Positions 36,640 to 48,190 are shown, counted from the first letter of the stretch. The stretch: DNA of 64,000 nucleotides from Acheta domesticus (GCA_031308135.1 JAHLJT010009419.1:185009829-185073828); one strand, 5' to 3'. Translations and numbers: made by a program. The notes: generated by a model from the sequence alone, not told the origin.

Positions 36640-37180
36640 TCTGTCTGCTCGTAGCGCAGAGTCGAGGCGACCCAGAGTTCGTATTGTGCGCGGGGTGGCA
36701 CACTCTCGGGTTTCTACGGGGCCAATCGCTTCGCATGCGGATCGGATTATTCTCGGGTTATCGCCTGCCGACGGCGAACGTATTCGAGAGTGACGGCGGC
36801 GCAGCGGCTGGCCCACCGGGCTCTGCTCCCCGTCACACCTCGCCCATCCCCTCCTGTCACGCCTGCCCCTATCTCCCGCCCCGCCCCCGCCTCCCGCTCT
36901 GCCCCCGCCCCCGCCTCCTGCTCCGCCCCGCCCCGACCCCGCCTCCCTCTCCGCCTCCCGCTCCGCCCCCTCCCGCCTCCCGCCCCGGCCCCGCCCCCGC
37001 CCCGCCCCTTTCCGCACCGCTCCGCGTCACACCCCGCCCATCCCCTCCTGACCCGCCCCTCTCCGCACCGCTCGACCGTCAGGTTAATCGCCGACACTTC
37101 GTTTCTGGGAGCGCCCCGGCACGCGATGCATAAAACCTCTGCCGGCCTTTTTACTTGCCCTCCCCGCACCGCGCGCAGTG
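36640..37180. other. GC-rich island, (CCCCGCCT/CCCGCCCC)-type C-rich core
   Basis: The core at 36860-37070 is built from degenerate CCCCGCCTCCC and CCGCCCC units. CGTCACACC(T/C)CGCCCATCCC occurs twice (about 36831 and 37025), a ~195-bp direct repeat within the island. Open frames on both strands are compositional. Confidence 0.55.
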
Positions 37181-38365
37181 GGCATCATGGCGTCCGCCTC
37201 GGTTGGTACATTTTTCCGGTCAACATCTCTTCGACAACAACAACTTAAGAAGTTATTCTAGTTTGAGAAAACTCAATTGTATTTATATCCATGGATTAAT
37301 AAGTTTCTGTTTCAAGATTGAAGCTCGATTACTTTTATAAAAATCTGTCATAAGGTCACTAATGACTTACGCCTGCCAAGTTTGGGGAACATTGCAAAAT
37401 CAAATTACAAGTAAGCAAGTGAAGCAAATAATACGAAATAGTTCTCGGAAACATAGAGCACACGTTTTTACGACGGAAATATAGAGCACACAAATTCACA
37501 TCGCCGCAAGATAATATACATATAATATTTATCTTTTCATTTTCTAATAAACTGGAATTTTATTTTTAACCTGGAAACAAACATTTTATTTAGGGAGGTA
37601 GTCGTGGTCACATACGTCTCCCATTATTTCATTGGGTGGATACTAAACAAATGTTGTGACGTTCACTGACTAAAACATTCATCGAACTTGATACATTTTC
37701 CGAAGAAAGATGGATTATTTAGGACGTTTATTTTCTGAAATCGTTTTGATTCAAGGAATTTGCATTGTTTCGATGTCATGGTTTATTTCAAAGACTTTCC
37801 ATTTGTTTTCTCTGTTCTCAGTATGTTATATCATGTATTACACTGTTAGTGAACCTGCATTATGCAAGTAAGGTCTAATAACTACCGAGAAATGCACGCA
37901 AGCTTCGGTATGATTGAAGGAACGGGGTGAGATTCCTTTTCATGAAAAGACGAGAGAGTTAAACATGGAATTATCGTTAAATCATATCTGGTTTGGTACA
38001 ACAAAATCCTTCAGTGAATTTTATAGTACAGAATTTTGCGTCTCGTCTCAAATTGTCACTCTTGTAATGTTGTTGGTGTGTGTACGTTTTAAAGATGAGA
38101 TATATTGAACCATTCGATGTGGGGTGATTTTTCAGTGCCCAACGCACAGTTTGGCAATTTCAAAAGTAAAAAACGTCAATTACAAGTTCAGTAAATGTTA
38201 TTTTCTATGTCCAGTTGCGTTTGATTTTAATGTTATTAGCTCATGTTAAATGTTTCACAAGAATTTGACGTTAAGGTCATATTATCTAAATTTTTTCGTT
38301 CAGTTTGAGGAAAATTCATGTGTGTCTTCTAGTTTTGCGAAATGGTTTGTGACGTGTGACATAAA
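37181..38365. other. AT-rich spacer
   Basis: Nothing recognised. Confidence 0.4.
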
Positions 38366-38440
38366 ACATGTGACATTTTTAACATGTAACATTTTTAACA
38401 TGTAACATTTTTAACATTTGTAACATGTGACATTTTTAAC
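38366..38440. repeat. ~16-bp minisatellite (AACATGTAACATTTTT)n
   Basis: About four units, with TAACATGT(A/G)ACATTTTT visible in each. The array ends at TTTTTAACTCCC. Confidence 0.85.
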
Positions 38441-38544
38441 TCCCTTAATCAATAATAGATATCTAAAACTGGTGTATTAAAATAAAATATAAGGTAAGAT
38501 CTACGAGAATCCCATTAATTTCGTGAGTTTTTAATGGACTTCAT

Positions 38545-38775
38545 ACCGGCACAGTTTCCAGAGCGTTTCAGCCTTGGCGGGTGAAGGAGTTGTAACGCAG
38601 GGCGGGACGGCGGAACCGGCGCTGGCGCGTACCTTTTCAAAGCGACTCAGCCGTTGCGATGTTTGCTGCGAGCGAAATGTTGCAGTCCAAGTCGGGCTGC
38701 AGCCCTCGCGGGGCGGACGATTGACGTTCGACATGCGTGCGAAGCTGTCTCCTTGCAAAGCAGGAGCCAATTGCT
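38545..38775. other. GC-rich island
   Basis: CpG-rich single-copy-looking sequence between AT-rich flanks, less repetitive than the other islands. Short frames on both strands; none recognised. Confidence 0.45.
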
Positions 38776-38900
38776 GAACCCATGGATCATATCCGCCCTC
38801 TGTGGACGGGAGGTGCAGTTAAGTAACAGACATCAGCAGCTCGTTTGTTAGTGATTAATGTGGAAAATACTTGAGTCTTCTTTGAAGAATTTCCCCCTTC

Positions 38901-38901
<1 letters not shown>

Positions 38902-38944
<43 letters not shown>
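38902..38944. repeat. (ATT)n microsatellite, probable LINE tail
   Basis: About 14 ATT units directly adjoining the 3' end of the minus-strand LINE relic. It therefore reads as an (AAT)n tail on that strand. Confidence 0.85.
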
Positions 38945-38945
<1 letters not shown>

Positions 38946-40345
38946 CTCTAAATCACGACTAAAGATGTTATGTGTCGGCTGAATATAAAATCTACTCCAG
39001 GTTGCAGGTCCAGTTTCTATTGAATATCCTCGGAGTTTTGACAAGTTCTTGCGAAAATTTTTCCGGGACAAGTCCCAGAGCTCCGTTAACTATCAGTACT
39101 GGGTTCTTAATTCCCACATCCAGCTGATCTCGATTTCCAAACTCTCATATTTAAGACATTTCTCCACCGCCTTGGGTACGAAATTCTGATTGCATGGGAC
39201 AGCAACATCTAAAAGGATATTATTAGTATTCCTCTAATTCACGATTAAAAATATAATGAGTCGTTTGAATATAAAATCTACTCCTGGTTGCAACTAGGGA
39301 CTATCGGTGCCTCTACAATACTTTGCGCAAAATGTGGGCTATTCCCAATAAAACAATGTCGTCCACCTCCTAGTCTTCTGAATGACCTGGGAGTTTAGTC
39401 AACTACACAAATTTGTGGAACAAATCCCAGAGCTCCAATAACTATCAGGACGACCTGTGCTTTTACGCCTCACATTCGGCTTATCTCGATTTCCAAACGC
39501 TTGTATTTAAGACTGTCTCCTGCCTCTACCGTACCTTTTGATCGCAAGGTACAGCAAGATTTTTTCCTCCAAATCCCAGATAACAATGTCCGGTTTGTTT
39601 GCCGATATCGTGCTGTTTGAATTTGTTGGTCGTACAATTATACACAATCCCATGAATGTCGCCGGTTTTGGTGACTGTTCGCATCACTTGAAACTTCCGA
39701 GGGCTTTACAAATCTGCCTGTGAAGGTAACCTCACACTCTATCGTGTATTTTCTAGTATTCGGTCTTTGCAAGAATTGCACAAGTTGAGACGATATGATT
39801 GATGATTTATGCTTGTTCCTGGCAATTTCGGCGTTTATCATCTAATCTACACCTTTTCCATTCTTTTTAGATATTGTCCATGGAGTGGTTTGTCTCTCCA
39901 CGATTTCTGTAACATTTTTGTATCTTACATTTTATGTTAAGTAGCATCAGAAGTTCGGCGTCTATGGTATTCTGCGTGTCTTGCGTAGTTTTCTTCGCAG
40001 TGCTTCTTGATACACTTGCAATACCTCTGTTTACCATTCTCCGGTCAGATTTAATGAGTAACCTCATTAGTGAGTGATCTTGATGACTGACTACGTACTT
40101 TTCCATTCCGACTATTACACTGCGCCAGGAGGCTTCAATTTGCCTGAGGCCACTTTGTCCTTCCTTACATGAGACAAAGTGTACGGATATCAGCTTGAGA
40201 GTGAGCGACATGATACATTGTAGGCAGTTTTCTTGTTTTCCGATCCTTGATTCGAATTCCTTGCTCAGCCCAGTCCACTAGTGCGAAACTGTTGTGTGTT
40301 GACACTGAAGTTGTTCGCGAGTCCGTGTCCTTGCTAAGATCTCTC
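38945..40345 (-). pseudogene. LINE polyprotein 3' half, decayed, with a duplicated 3' end
   Basis: Minus-strand blocks match in order the C-terminal half of a non-LTR polyprotein with a C-terminal nuclease-like domain. They are SFALVDWAEQGI then DRKTRKLPTMYHVAHSQAD (about 40195-40300), CKEGQSGLRQIEASW (40120-40170), ANKPDIVIWDLEEK (39560-39610) and LKYKRLEIEISRMWG-like (39470-39510, with a stop at Trp). Frameshifts and stops occur throughout. The last ~285 bp is present twice, at 38945-39231 and 39232-39545, each followed by ATT repeats. The closest class from memory is the R2/R4/Dong-like or CR1-like group; this is not certain. Confidence 0.75.
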
Positions 40346-40944
40346 TTCCTCTCACCACATGTAGAGCGCGGATGGCGGCCTGGTCGCCTGCTCCCGTTCT
40401 TCCTCCTGCGCAGTGCCGCAACCCACCGCCAGGAATCGATGTGTCGCGCCGACTCCGGGGGCAATGACAAAGGACGACGAAGGTCGAAGGTGTCGCGAGT
40501 CTTATGATAGTGTTTCTGTGTCGATTTACTGTTGTCATATCCATCGGTCCTGTAATCATCTCCACTTCTCACAATTCGACTCCCGTACGCCGCCCTCCCC
40601 CACACCCCCTTTAACGTAGCAATCAGATTCCATTTTCTTCTCGAAAGTCCTCATCCCTTCATGGACGTACTTACATTACACTCTCTCGCGTATCCTGTGT
40701 CATAACATAATGTCGCACCTCATCGTACTATCCTCACGTTAATTACTTTGCTCCATCGCTTCTCTTTTTCCGTGCTTTATTACTTTCCAACTTCATTACT
40801 TCTATGATTGATACTTCCACAACACCTGATCCTGTCGCGTTCAACTTCAACACAATAGTCACCACCTGGCTATGTGTTGCACCGACGACAATCAGTACAC
40901 TCAAGTTAAATGTTTATAGAAAAATGATATTACTTTTGTAGCTC
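40346..40944. other. Spacer with a GC-rich patch
   Basis: The GC-rich patch lies at 40365-40480 and no gene is recognised. It may be the point at which the LINE relic is truncated. Confidence 0.4.
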
Positions 40945-41540
40945 AATTTTTACTTTCCTGTATACGTACGTATATACGGAGTAATATACCTAGTATAGGG
41001 AAAGTTAAGCGAGACTGCGGAAAATTGATTTCGGGATTTCAACGGAAATACACTTTTTGGGGTTCCCTGAATATCCCTGGTCCTCTTTGAAAAAGTGTTT
41101 TGTTTTTTTTTAAACGTCCGCCCGTCCGTCAATCTGTGAACAACCATAGTGCCAAAATCATAAGTTCAATTTCTTTCAAAATAAACATTCCCCGGTCGAT
41201 CTGGTTCCACTCGAGGCGCCGTGATTTTGAAAAACGTTTCCGGGGGGAAAAACGGGGCTTTTCCAAAATTTTCTCAAAAACGGCTTCAAATGTTTTCTGT
41301 AAATTTATTGTAAGAATAGAGTAAAATGCACTTATTAAGGTGGCAAAAGTCCGATTTTAAATTTAACTCTGAATTTTCGAAGATTGCAAAAGTTGCAACG
41401 AATATTCGCAGAACTTCGTTTTCCGCCCAGAGGCTGTAAGGTAACGATCCAGCTTGCTTACGCATTTGGCACCAACAATTTTTACGAAAACTTGATTTTG
41501 TTAATAACCTTTTGTGATGCAACTTTCTTTTCAAAATTTT
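40945..41540 (+). repeat. CGTCC-family repeat, near-complete 5' part
   Basis: The hairpin head lies at 40950-41012 (CTTTCCTGTATACGTACG ... TATAGGGAAAGTTAAGCG), followed by CAACGGAAATACAC, CGTCCGCCCGTCCGTC and CGATCTGGTTCCACTCG. Further on come an AACGGCTTC block, AATAGAGTAAAATGCAC, and AACTCTGAATTTTCG. It aligns block by block with 19276-19740. Confidence 0.75.
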
Positions 41541-41583
41541 GTATTTTTTCTTTTTTTTTCTTTTTCTTTTTTTTTTTTTCCAG

Positions 41584-41632
41584 ATAGCTCTGATGATGAT
41601 TGCTAAGCTATCGAAAGAGATCTTTTAGCTGT
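41584..41632 (+). ncRNA. Hammerhead-ribozyme-like motif, locus 5 (best candidate)
   Basis: Stem I: ATAGCT (41584-41589) pairs with AGCTGT (41627-41632), six pairs with one G-U. Core CTGATGA lies at 41590-41596. Stem II: GATTGC/GCTATC closing TAA, with one mismatch. GAAA lies at 41613-41616. Stem III: AAAGA/TCTTT. All three helices can be drawn in hammerhead order, with predicted cleavage after 41626. The unpaired T before stem II is not canonical. Penelope-like elements carry such ribozymes, and this is probably one of their terminal repeats. Confidence 0.5.
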
Positions 41633-42157
41633 AAATAAAAACATTGATACCAGACAACATCAGTGTCTCATCCTTTAACTGAGGAAGCTGGGACCTCTTG
41701 AGATAACTCTGAGCGCTCAGGCTTTCAGGACCATTTTTTAAAATTTGTTCTTTTTATTTTTACTTTGTTTTACCCGTTATATCTTAATTATAAATTAACA
41801 AACACGGCCACACTCAAATGAAATGTGTTCAAACTCCCATGTGTTGTTGTCGATGTCGGATCCGTAGATGGAGAGCAAACACGACGGAAACCATAAAATG
41901 CAATTGGCAATTATTTGGCAGATTGAAAACCTTCATAAATATGACTGCACCGACCATCAAACATACAATTCGTTTTGTTAGAGTTTGGTAACTTTCGCAT
42001 TTTCAGCGATTGGTAAAAATCTACCATCTCTAGTCATCGCCCTGCATGAAGTTCGTTTGTTTCCCGACCTGTCAAAGTAGTCCCTTCTTAGTAACTCTCT
42101 ATAACACACGTATGAGAGAGATTTTGTAACGCGAAGGGTTACATCAATCGACAACAC
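41633..42157. other. AT-rich spacer
   Basis: Nothing recognised beyond the motif on the left. Confidence 0.4.
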
Positions 42158-42230
42158 CTTCGATCTTCTGCGCACGCGCAGTTCGTGTTTCGCATAGCTT
42201 TTATGTTTCTGCGCATGCGCAAAGATCGAG
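42158..42230. promoter_or_regulatory. Inverted pair of NRF-1-type sites
   Basis: TGCGCACGCGCA (42169-42180) and TGCGCATGCGCA (42210-42221) sit in inverted arms CTTCGATCTTCTGCGC.../...GCGCAAAGATCGAG separated by 27 bp. Such palindromes are bound by NRF-1/Ewg factors in animal promoters. The surrounding sequence is not a GC island, so the pair stands out. Function is inferred. Confidence 0.45.
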
Positions 42231-44334
42231 ATTGCAGACGATTGCAGTACTCTATGCCGTGCAAAAAGTCCCAAAAGTTTGCTTGATATTAAACGCTTAT
42301 CAATATCACTGTGTTTGCTCATGCACATTCTCTTCCTTACATTTCTTTCTTGGCTTTATTCTTTTCTTACCTCTTTCTTCTGTTTTTACCTTTTCTTCTC
42401 TAATTTCTTCTCCACATTTTTTTCTTTCTCTTTACCTTTACCCTCCTCTTCCACATCGGTGTTCCAGTAGGAACGAAGCATGGCAGTTACAGGGATCGCT
42501 GCAACACGAAAGTGTATAACACACACTTGCCAAGCGGGTTGCCTAACAATTCATAGGCGACAAGAATTCGCTGTGGTGAGGAATTATTAACCATTGATTA
42601 TTAATTAACATTTATTTACAAAATTATCCGCGGTATCTTTAAGCGATATGATTGCCTTTTGAAGTGTTTTCAATTGTTTATTTAATTACATGCGGTTGTT
42701 GGTTTCGAATCAGATTACTTTTCATAATTCTTTCTTTTAAATTCCACTTCAATTTTCTTTTTTCAATTTCACTCCAGTACGTAGCCCGACCATTTGAAGC
42801 TATTCCTAGTTATATAGGAGCGAATATTTTGTCAACAAAATTTAAAAAAAAAACACTTTTCTGTATTCAAAATTCGATTAAAATATGGTTTAGGATGGAG
42901 ATCAGAGAATTATGAAAACGTGCACAAAATTTACTTCTCCCCATTGCTCGTCACACACAGTTTTTAACTGTTTTTGACGTAAATAAATAAATAGTTTGTT
43001 TTAAACGAAAGTTTGTAACAATTTTGTCTTTGTACTTGATATTTGCCACTCCCGATCCAATAGATAGAAACTGTTGCATACATTTGCGGAGATTCTTTTA
43101 GAGGCGCCGTGTCTTTTTCCTTTCTCTGAAAGTTTCGTCTCCAATACCTCATTACTTTCTGGTTCTAACAAACAAACATGAAATGTAAAGAGCATCCGAG
43201 GCAAACGTATTATCACGTGCGGAGTCTAAGAGGTTCGAACCACGACCTCCAACTTCAAGATGTGTTTTCAGTAGAAGCTTTCTGATACTGGTATCTAGTT
43301 CCTAATAAAATATCTCAGACATGGCCACCACAAAATATTATGGACGACATACGTTTTACAAATAATAGGTGAATGCCAACAAATGAACAATATCGGCAGC
43401 TTTCAGGGATGTAATAATTGTTAGAAAGGGTTCTGAAAAAAAAAACATGTGTGAAGTTGCCATTGCTCTACTTTTGAGGATAATTTACCAGTAAAAAAAT
43501 CTTTCTCTCTCAATAGTATTTTTGAACTTTAAAGTACCAAATTATATAAATAAATAATTGCCATCCAAGTTGCAGTTAGACAAAAACAAATCATACATTT
43601 TAATTAAGACTTTCTATGGCGACATTACAAATTACACCCTCAACCAACAAAACAACGAAATCAAAAACATGAAAACTAAATGTACGCAGTTGCCAAGACA
43701 TTTTTCAAATATATATTGACATAGGGAACATATCATTGTGCAGAAGTTTCAACAAAATGTAGACAGTTTTCATTTTACCTTACTTTCTTGACCATGTGGA
43801 TTTTTCCCAGATAATAAATGTATTTTTTGCCAGTCAGTGACTTGTGTTACAATACCTGTCAGATTCTGGTGTTTCATTTTGTCGAAGGCTTGTTCTTTGG
43901 TTTGAATGCAGATTTTTCTTCTAACATTTCTTTCACACCGCGATGACTTTTTTATGAATTGTAGGAAATATTTCGTTGACGAAATCGGCTTGTTTCAAGA
44001 TTATATTTCTTTGGTAATTTTCAATCGGATTTTGAATAATATTTATCGAAGCAATATATTTAATTGATGTCTAGGCTAATTAGGAAAAGTCTACAATTTC
44101 AGAAATTGCTTCTCGCTCCCTTAGATGAAATTAATTGATCGTTGATAATATTCCTCGCCGTTTATTGATCCTGTATTTTCTTCCTAGTATTTTGTCGAAT
44201 AACGCTTTCGATTTTGGCAAAAATTTCAACTATTCGTAATATAATTCATCTTCTATAGAAAACGTGTATTTTTGCGTCCTTCACACCTTTTTAATTTTTC
44301 TTGGTAAGACGCGCTTGAAATAAATATCAGCAGC
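42231..44334. other. AT-rich stretch without a supported gene
   Basis: A TTTCTTC-rich tract lies at 42330-42450. The sequence AGAGGTTCGAACCACGACC at about 43230 resembles a tRNA B box, but no A box accompanies it. Confidence 0.4.
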
Positions 44335-44470
44335 GAGCCTACTGGCGGCCAAAGGGCGCACCGGCTGGCTAGTGTCTCGTCGCGACGAACGAAACCAGAC
44401 TGCGCCGTAGGCCGGGCACGCTAGGCAACCTGCAATACTGACTCGTACTGAGGTAAACTCTTCAGTGCTC
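44335..44470. other. Small GC-rich patch
   Basis: GGCGGCCAAAGGGCGCACCGG and GTCGCGACGAACG stand out against AT-rich flanks. No gene assigned. Confidence 0.4.
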
Positions 44471-45392
44471 AATATTAATGCAGGAGAATGCCGGCACAGT
44501 TTATCCAATGCAATGGACACAGTTCGATGTGTTTTATGCAAATCGTAGATAATATTCTGTTTGAAAAGGGAGGTGTGTTGATGAATGAGATCAGATTCTT
44601 CAGAGCTTTATCAAGTTATTGTTAAAGCTCATGTATACGCGAGTACGAGAAACAAATCTCTAAAAATAACAATGTCTATGAAGTCAAAATTCGCTGGGTA
44701 AAGCATCTGCATTCGGTCTGAAAACTATAATTACGGAGAGATACAGGTGGTATAATTATTTGAAAGTGTAAGCACAAATAACTGAAGGAGAACAGTTTCC
44801 ATCGCGCCTTCTATACCCCCGCGGCAATACGAAGTAGTGTTTTTGTAGATGCTTTACCAATTACTGTTAAACCCAAATATTTATAAAAATAAAATGTCAA
44901 ATTGCAGTCTGACGCTCCCTTACAAGGAAAATGTTTATGAAACAAGAAAGCAAATAGTCATACCGTACATCACAGAAACACAAAAATGCGGAAATTCCAT
45001 TATTCTTTCATGACTAACAAAATTGTCTACAGTTTTTTAATGAATCTGTGTCTGATGTCCTCCAGCAGAGATGACTCCATGAATAGTAAGGCTAGAGGAT
45101 ATATTGGATAAGACTCGTCTGCAGATTTCAATTTTTTGGCTGGGGTTTTTATTTTAATAGGTGACCATTATTTTAATAGGTAACTTTAACGTGTCTATGT
45201 TGAATATAAATTTGAAATCCAATTTGCTCCGTCATGTGTCAGTTTTATACAATATAACAAATAAGAAAAGTATATCTTTACTATTGACACAATTTTTTTA
45301 ATACAATACATCAACCAAAATAGTTAATAGAAACAATGTTTGAGCACTCTGATCATGTAATCTCATTTATTCGAAGATTAACATTTTCTAAT
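44471..45392. other. AT-rich spacer
   Basis: TGACCATTATTTTAATAGG-like sequence is repeated at about 45155 and 45170. Otherwise nothing recognised. Confidence 0.4.
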
Positions 45393-46595
45393 TCATTTTT
45401 TCAAAAGAACGCGTTTTAGTTTTCCTTGTGTGAAAAGTATTTTTTCATCACTTACCAGTGACCAGCAATAGTCGCTAACATACTCAAATTCCACCTTCCC
45501 TGGTAACGCTCCTTGATGTTTTGGTGAAATCTTTCACCCTTCTCCTCACTTAATCAACCAAGATTTTTTGGAGAGGGAAAAAAGTGAGAATGTAGGAAAT
45601 GTACCTTAATACTCATATTACACCCTTTCTGTCTAAACTTTTCAAGCATATTTTTTACAATATTTTTATAATTTGGATCTTTGTGATTTCCTAGGAAAAT
45701 GTTAATGACTTCGTTGAAAGCCATTCATGCTTGTTTTTCGGTCTGTGTCATTCTGTTTTCAAATATGGTATCTTTTTTCTACTTCCTTATCTGTGGTCCA
45801 ACGAATATTCCTTCTTTGATCTTTGGATCAGATATTCCTGGAGAACTGTTGAGACTGCTTGACGTCTTCTTTTTGAACTGGATCTGAGTCACTGCAATTG
45901 TTATTTCAGAGTCTGAAGACGATTCGTTTCCAAATGTTTCTGATGGAGAAGGCGCAGAAAAACCTGGTTGCTGAGCGATGGGCCTTTTTGCTGACAAGAG
46001 AATTGTAGCCTGCAACGTCACATACACAAAAATAACAATCATCTACAACAGGGCTTTCCAACTGGCGGCCCGTCGAATCTTTTTGTGCGGACTGCGACTG
46101 CTTTTATTTAACGATATATTAATTTTCTCGTTGTATGTACGTTAATCATTAAGTACGTTGAATAAAAGTCGTATCTATTGTATATGTATTACAGTATAAT
46201 TCCAGTAGTTAAGGTAAAAACCATCTTAAATTACTGTGCGGCCCGCGGCTTAACTAGAATTTGACGTGTGGCCCATAATCTCTTCTAAGTGGGACAGCCC
46301 TGATCTGCACGATTTCTAGGCTCATGCCAAATCATTGGAACAGCAAAAGGCATGTTAATTTTCTTCCCTTAACTCCATTTCCTGAATTGTTCAACACAAA
46401 TACGACACACTTTTTTGAGAGTCCGTTTTCTGTCCAGATCTCCTAGTATCATACCAAAGTAGGTATGGTATGCCTTTTTCACAAAGTTTGTGATGTTCCA
46501 TCATCTTTTTCTTGCCACAAAAATCCGACAAATGTGACAAAACATGTCAGGATAATGTTTAAATTTTTTCTGGAAGGCATATGATTTCAAAAGAC
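45393..46595 (-). pseudogene. Relic of a recurrent CxxC-rich arthropod protein of unknown function
   Basis: On the minus strand one frame runs from about 46560 through PDMFCHICRIFVARKR, stop, NITNFVKKAYHTYFGM, KVCRICVEQFRKWS, stop, GKKINMPFAVPMIWHEP. After the nested element it continues DDCYFCVCDVAGYNS. Later pieces in shifted frames are GPQIRK, a segment like HSHFFPSPKNLG, GERFHQNIKERYQGRW, and DYCWSLVSDEK to a stop at 45393. Three CxxC pairs suggest a zinc-binding fold. From memory, the same motif order (CxxC, DDCYFC, GERFHQDI, ERYQGRW, DYCW) recurs in many unnamed arthropod and cnidarian predicted proteins, as multi-copy sequences. I know no function. Stops and frameshifts show this copy is dead. 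Confidence 0.7.
46049..46302. mobile_element. 254-bp hAT MITE nested in the CxxC relic
   Basis: It starts CAGGGCTTTCCAACTGGCGG and ends GTGGGACAGCCCTG. The short termini CAGGGCT/AGCCCTG are inverted, and GGCGGCCCG and CGGCCCGCGGC recur inside. The flanks ATCTACAA (46041-46048) and ATCTGCAC (46303-46310) match at 6 of 8 positions, consistent with an aged hAT duplication. Removing the element and one flank joins the host frame exactly at the Ala-Asp-Asp-Cys-Tyr-Phe-Cys codons, which independently confirms the boundaries. Confidence 0.88.
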
Positions 46596-47620
46596 ACACG
46601 TCGAGCAAATAAAGCGTCCACTCAGAAATGTAACTGCTCACTAACTAAAAACTGGTAGTACACTCAAAAGGAATCGAAGTAAATGTAAGAGAAGTACATT
46701 TGCGTGCAGCAGAGTTGCCAAACGTAACAATTTCAACAACGAATTTTTTGATATTTGTTGCTTTCAACAGTAACGTACTAAATATGTCGATTACATTGAT
46801 CATAAAAGTACTCATTGTGAAAAAATGGTACGTGATAGAGAAAAAACATTTGTATTTTCAAAATCGGGATGATGTACTTCATAAAGAAGACGTATTTAGA
46901 AGAAAACCCCAGAATCATTCAGACCAGTGTAATCTATCTTCAAAAGTTCTGATTGGTGTCTTCATTGCTGCTTTTTGAAACTTTCCAAACTTCTGAACTC
47001 GGTTTTGGCCGTTGAAATATTCTTATCTTGGCCAAAAGCCAAACTAGACCAACTGAACAACTAGTTTACCCTTTTACTGCTAGTTAGCCTCTGACATTTT
47101 TCGGAGGAGAAAGTGGTAAATGCCTCATCAACGTTTTTTGCTTTCTGATGTAATTGTATTAATACTGTCGTTGGCATACTGTTTTTAATTAATTTCTTCT
47201 CATGGAACTGCCTTGTTAAAAACTACCTCACTTAATCAGCAATTATATTTTTACCGAAAGGCATACTGGGTACTGCTCATAATTATTCTGGGATACAAGA
47301 AGTTACAGCAAAATATTATGTTAAAACATCAACAAGATTTTACCACAAAACCTACGACACTATTATAAGTGCAAATACTAAAATAACATCACTAGACAAT
47401 CCACAACAATGGTTCTTTTAAAAGTAAGATGAATTAGTTAAATTTCCTGGGAAATTACGGTTGTAGTCGCACGTATCAGAAATACCTACCTCAGAAAAAT
47501 AAAATATATACTGCACATTACTAGAACTTTCATTATGAGAAAGAAAACACTTGTTTCGTAATTATTTTACAATTTGTAGACTTCTGTACAGATTACATTA
47601 GGAAGGAGTGGAGTAGATTA
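46596..47620. other. AT-rich spacer
   Basis: Nothing recognised. The open frame at 46700-46978 has no identifiable domain. Confidence 0.4.
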
Positions 47621-47631
47621 GGATGGATATG

Positions 47632-48190
47632 TGGTGGGCAACATGGTTTCCGGAAGGGGCATTCTTGCGAGAAATTTCTGATTCAGTGGATAGGGGTGAC
47701 AGAATGGACGCAATCGTTATAGACTTCGCAAAAGCTTTTCACCTTGTTCCGCACGATAGACTCTTAAACAAAGTAGCATCACCAGGTATAGATAGACGAA
47801 TAGTAAATTGGATTAGAAAAATTATTATAGGCTGCACACGTTTTGTTAGGGTAGGTCACACGTACTCAGGAGTTACAACTGTAACATCTGGCGCGGCGCA
47901 AGGCAGTGTGTTAGTGCCACTAATGTTCATAGCCTTCATGAACGACTTTTCAGAAAATATTAAATCCCGAGTGAAACTCTTTGCAGATGATTACATTCTC
48001 TTCAGAAAAGTAACCGAAGTGAATGATCGACAAAGTCACAATATTTTTTTAATTTTGTACGAACTAATCAGTCTTGAGATACACACGCTGTTTAGTTTAT
48101 CTGACGTTATGTTGACAAATGAGGCAAATTCGTCTTTTAATTTAAAAAAAATTATAAAATGTTTCGAATTCTCGTTGGATTCAGCAACGA
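47632..48190 (+). pseudogene. Jockey/CR1-like LINE reverse-transcriptase fragment
   Basis: QHGFRKGHSCEKFL is read in one frame at 47638-47680 and then, after a frameshift, DAIVIDFAKAFHLVPHDRLL. RIVNWIRKIIIG, VTSGAAQGSVLVPLMFIAF and LFADDYILFRKVTEV follow. The ADD catalytic box is intact, while the usual PQGSVLGPLLF has Ala for Pro and Val for Gly. The domain stops at about 48120 and a CGTCC repeat begins soon after. It is a 5'- and 3'-truncated dead copy of a retrotransposon polymerase. Confidence 0.88.

Noticed and set aside
38366..38440. CRISPR-like spacing of AACATGTAACATTTTT repeats
   Set aside because: Units are contiguous with no unique spacers; a minisatellite in a eukaryotic context.
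43225..43245. tRNA B-box-like GAGGTTCGAACCACGACC
   Set aside because: No A box at the right distance and no cloverleaf.
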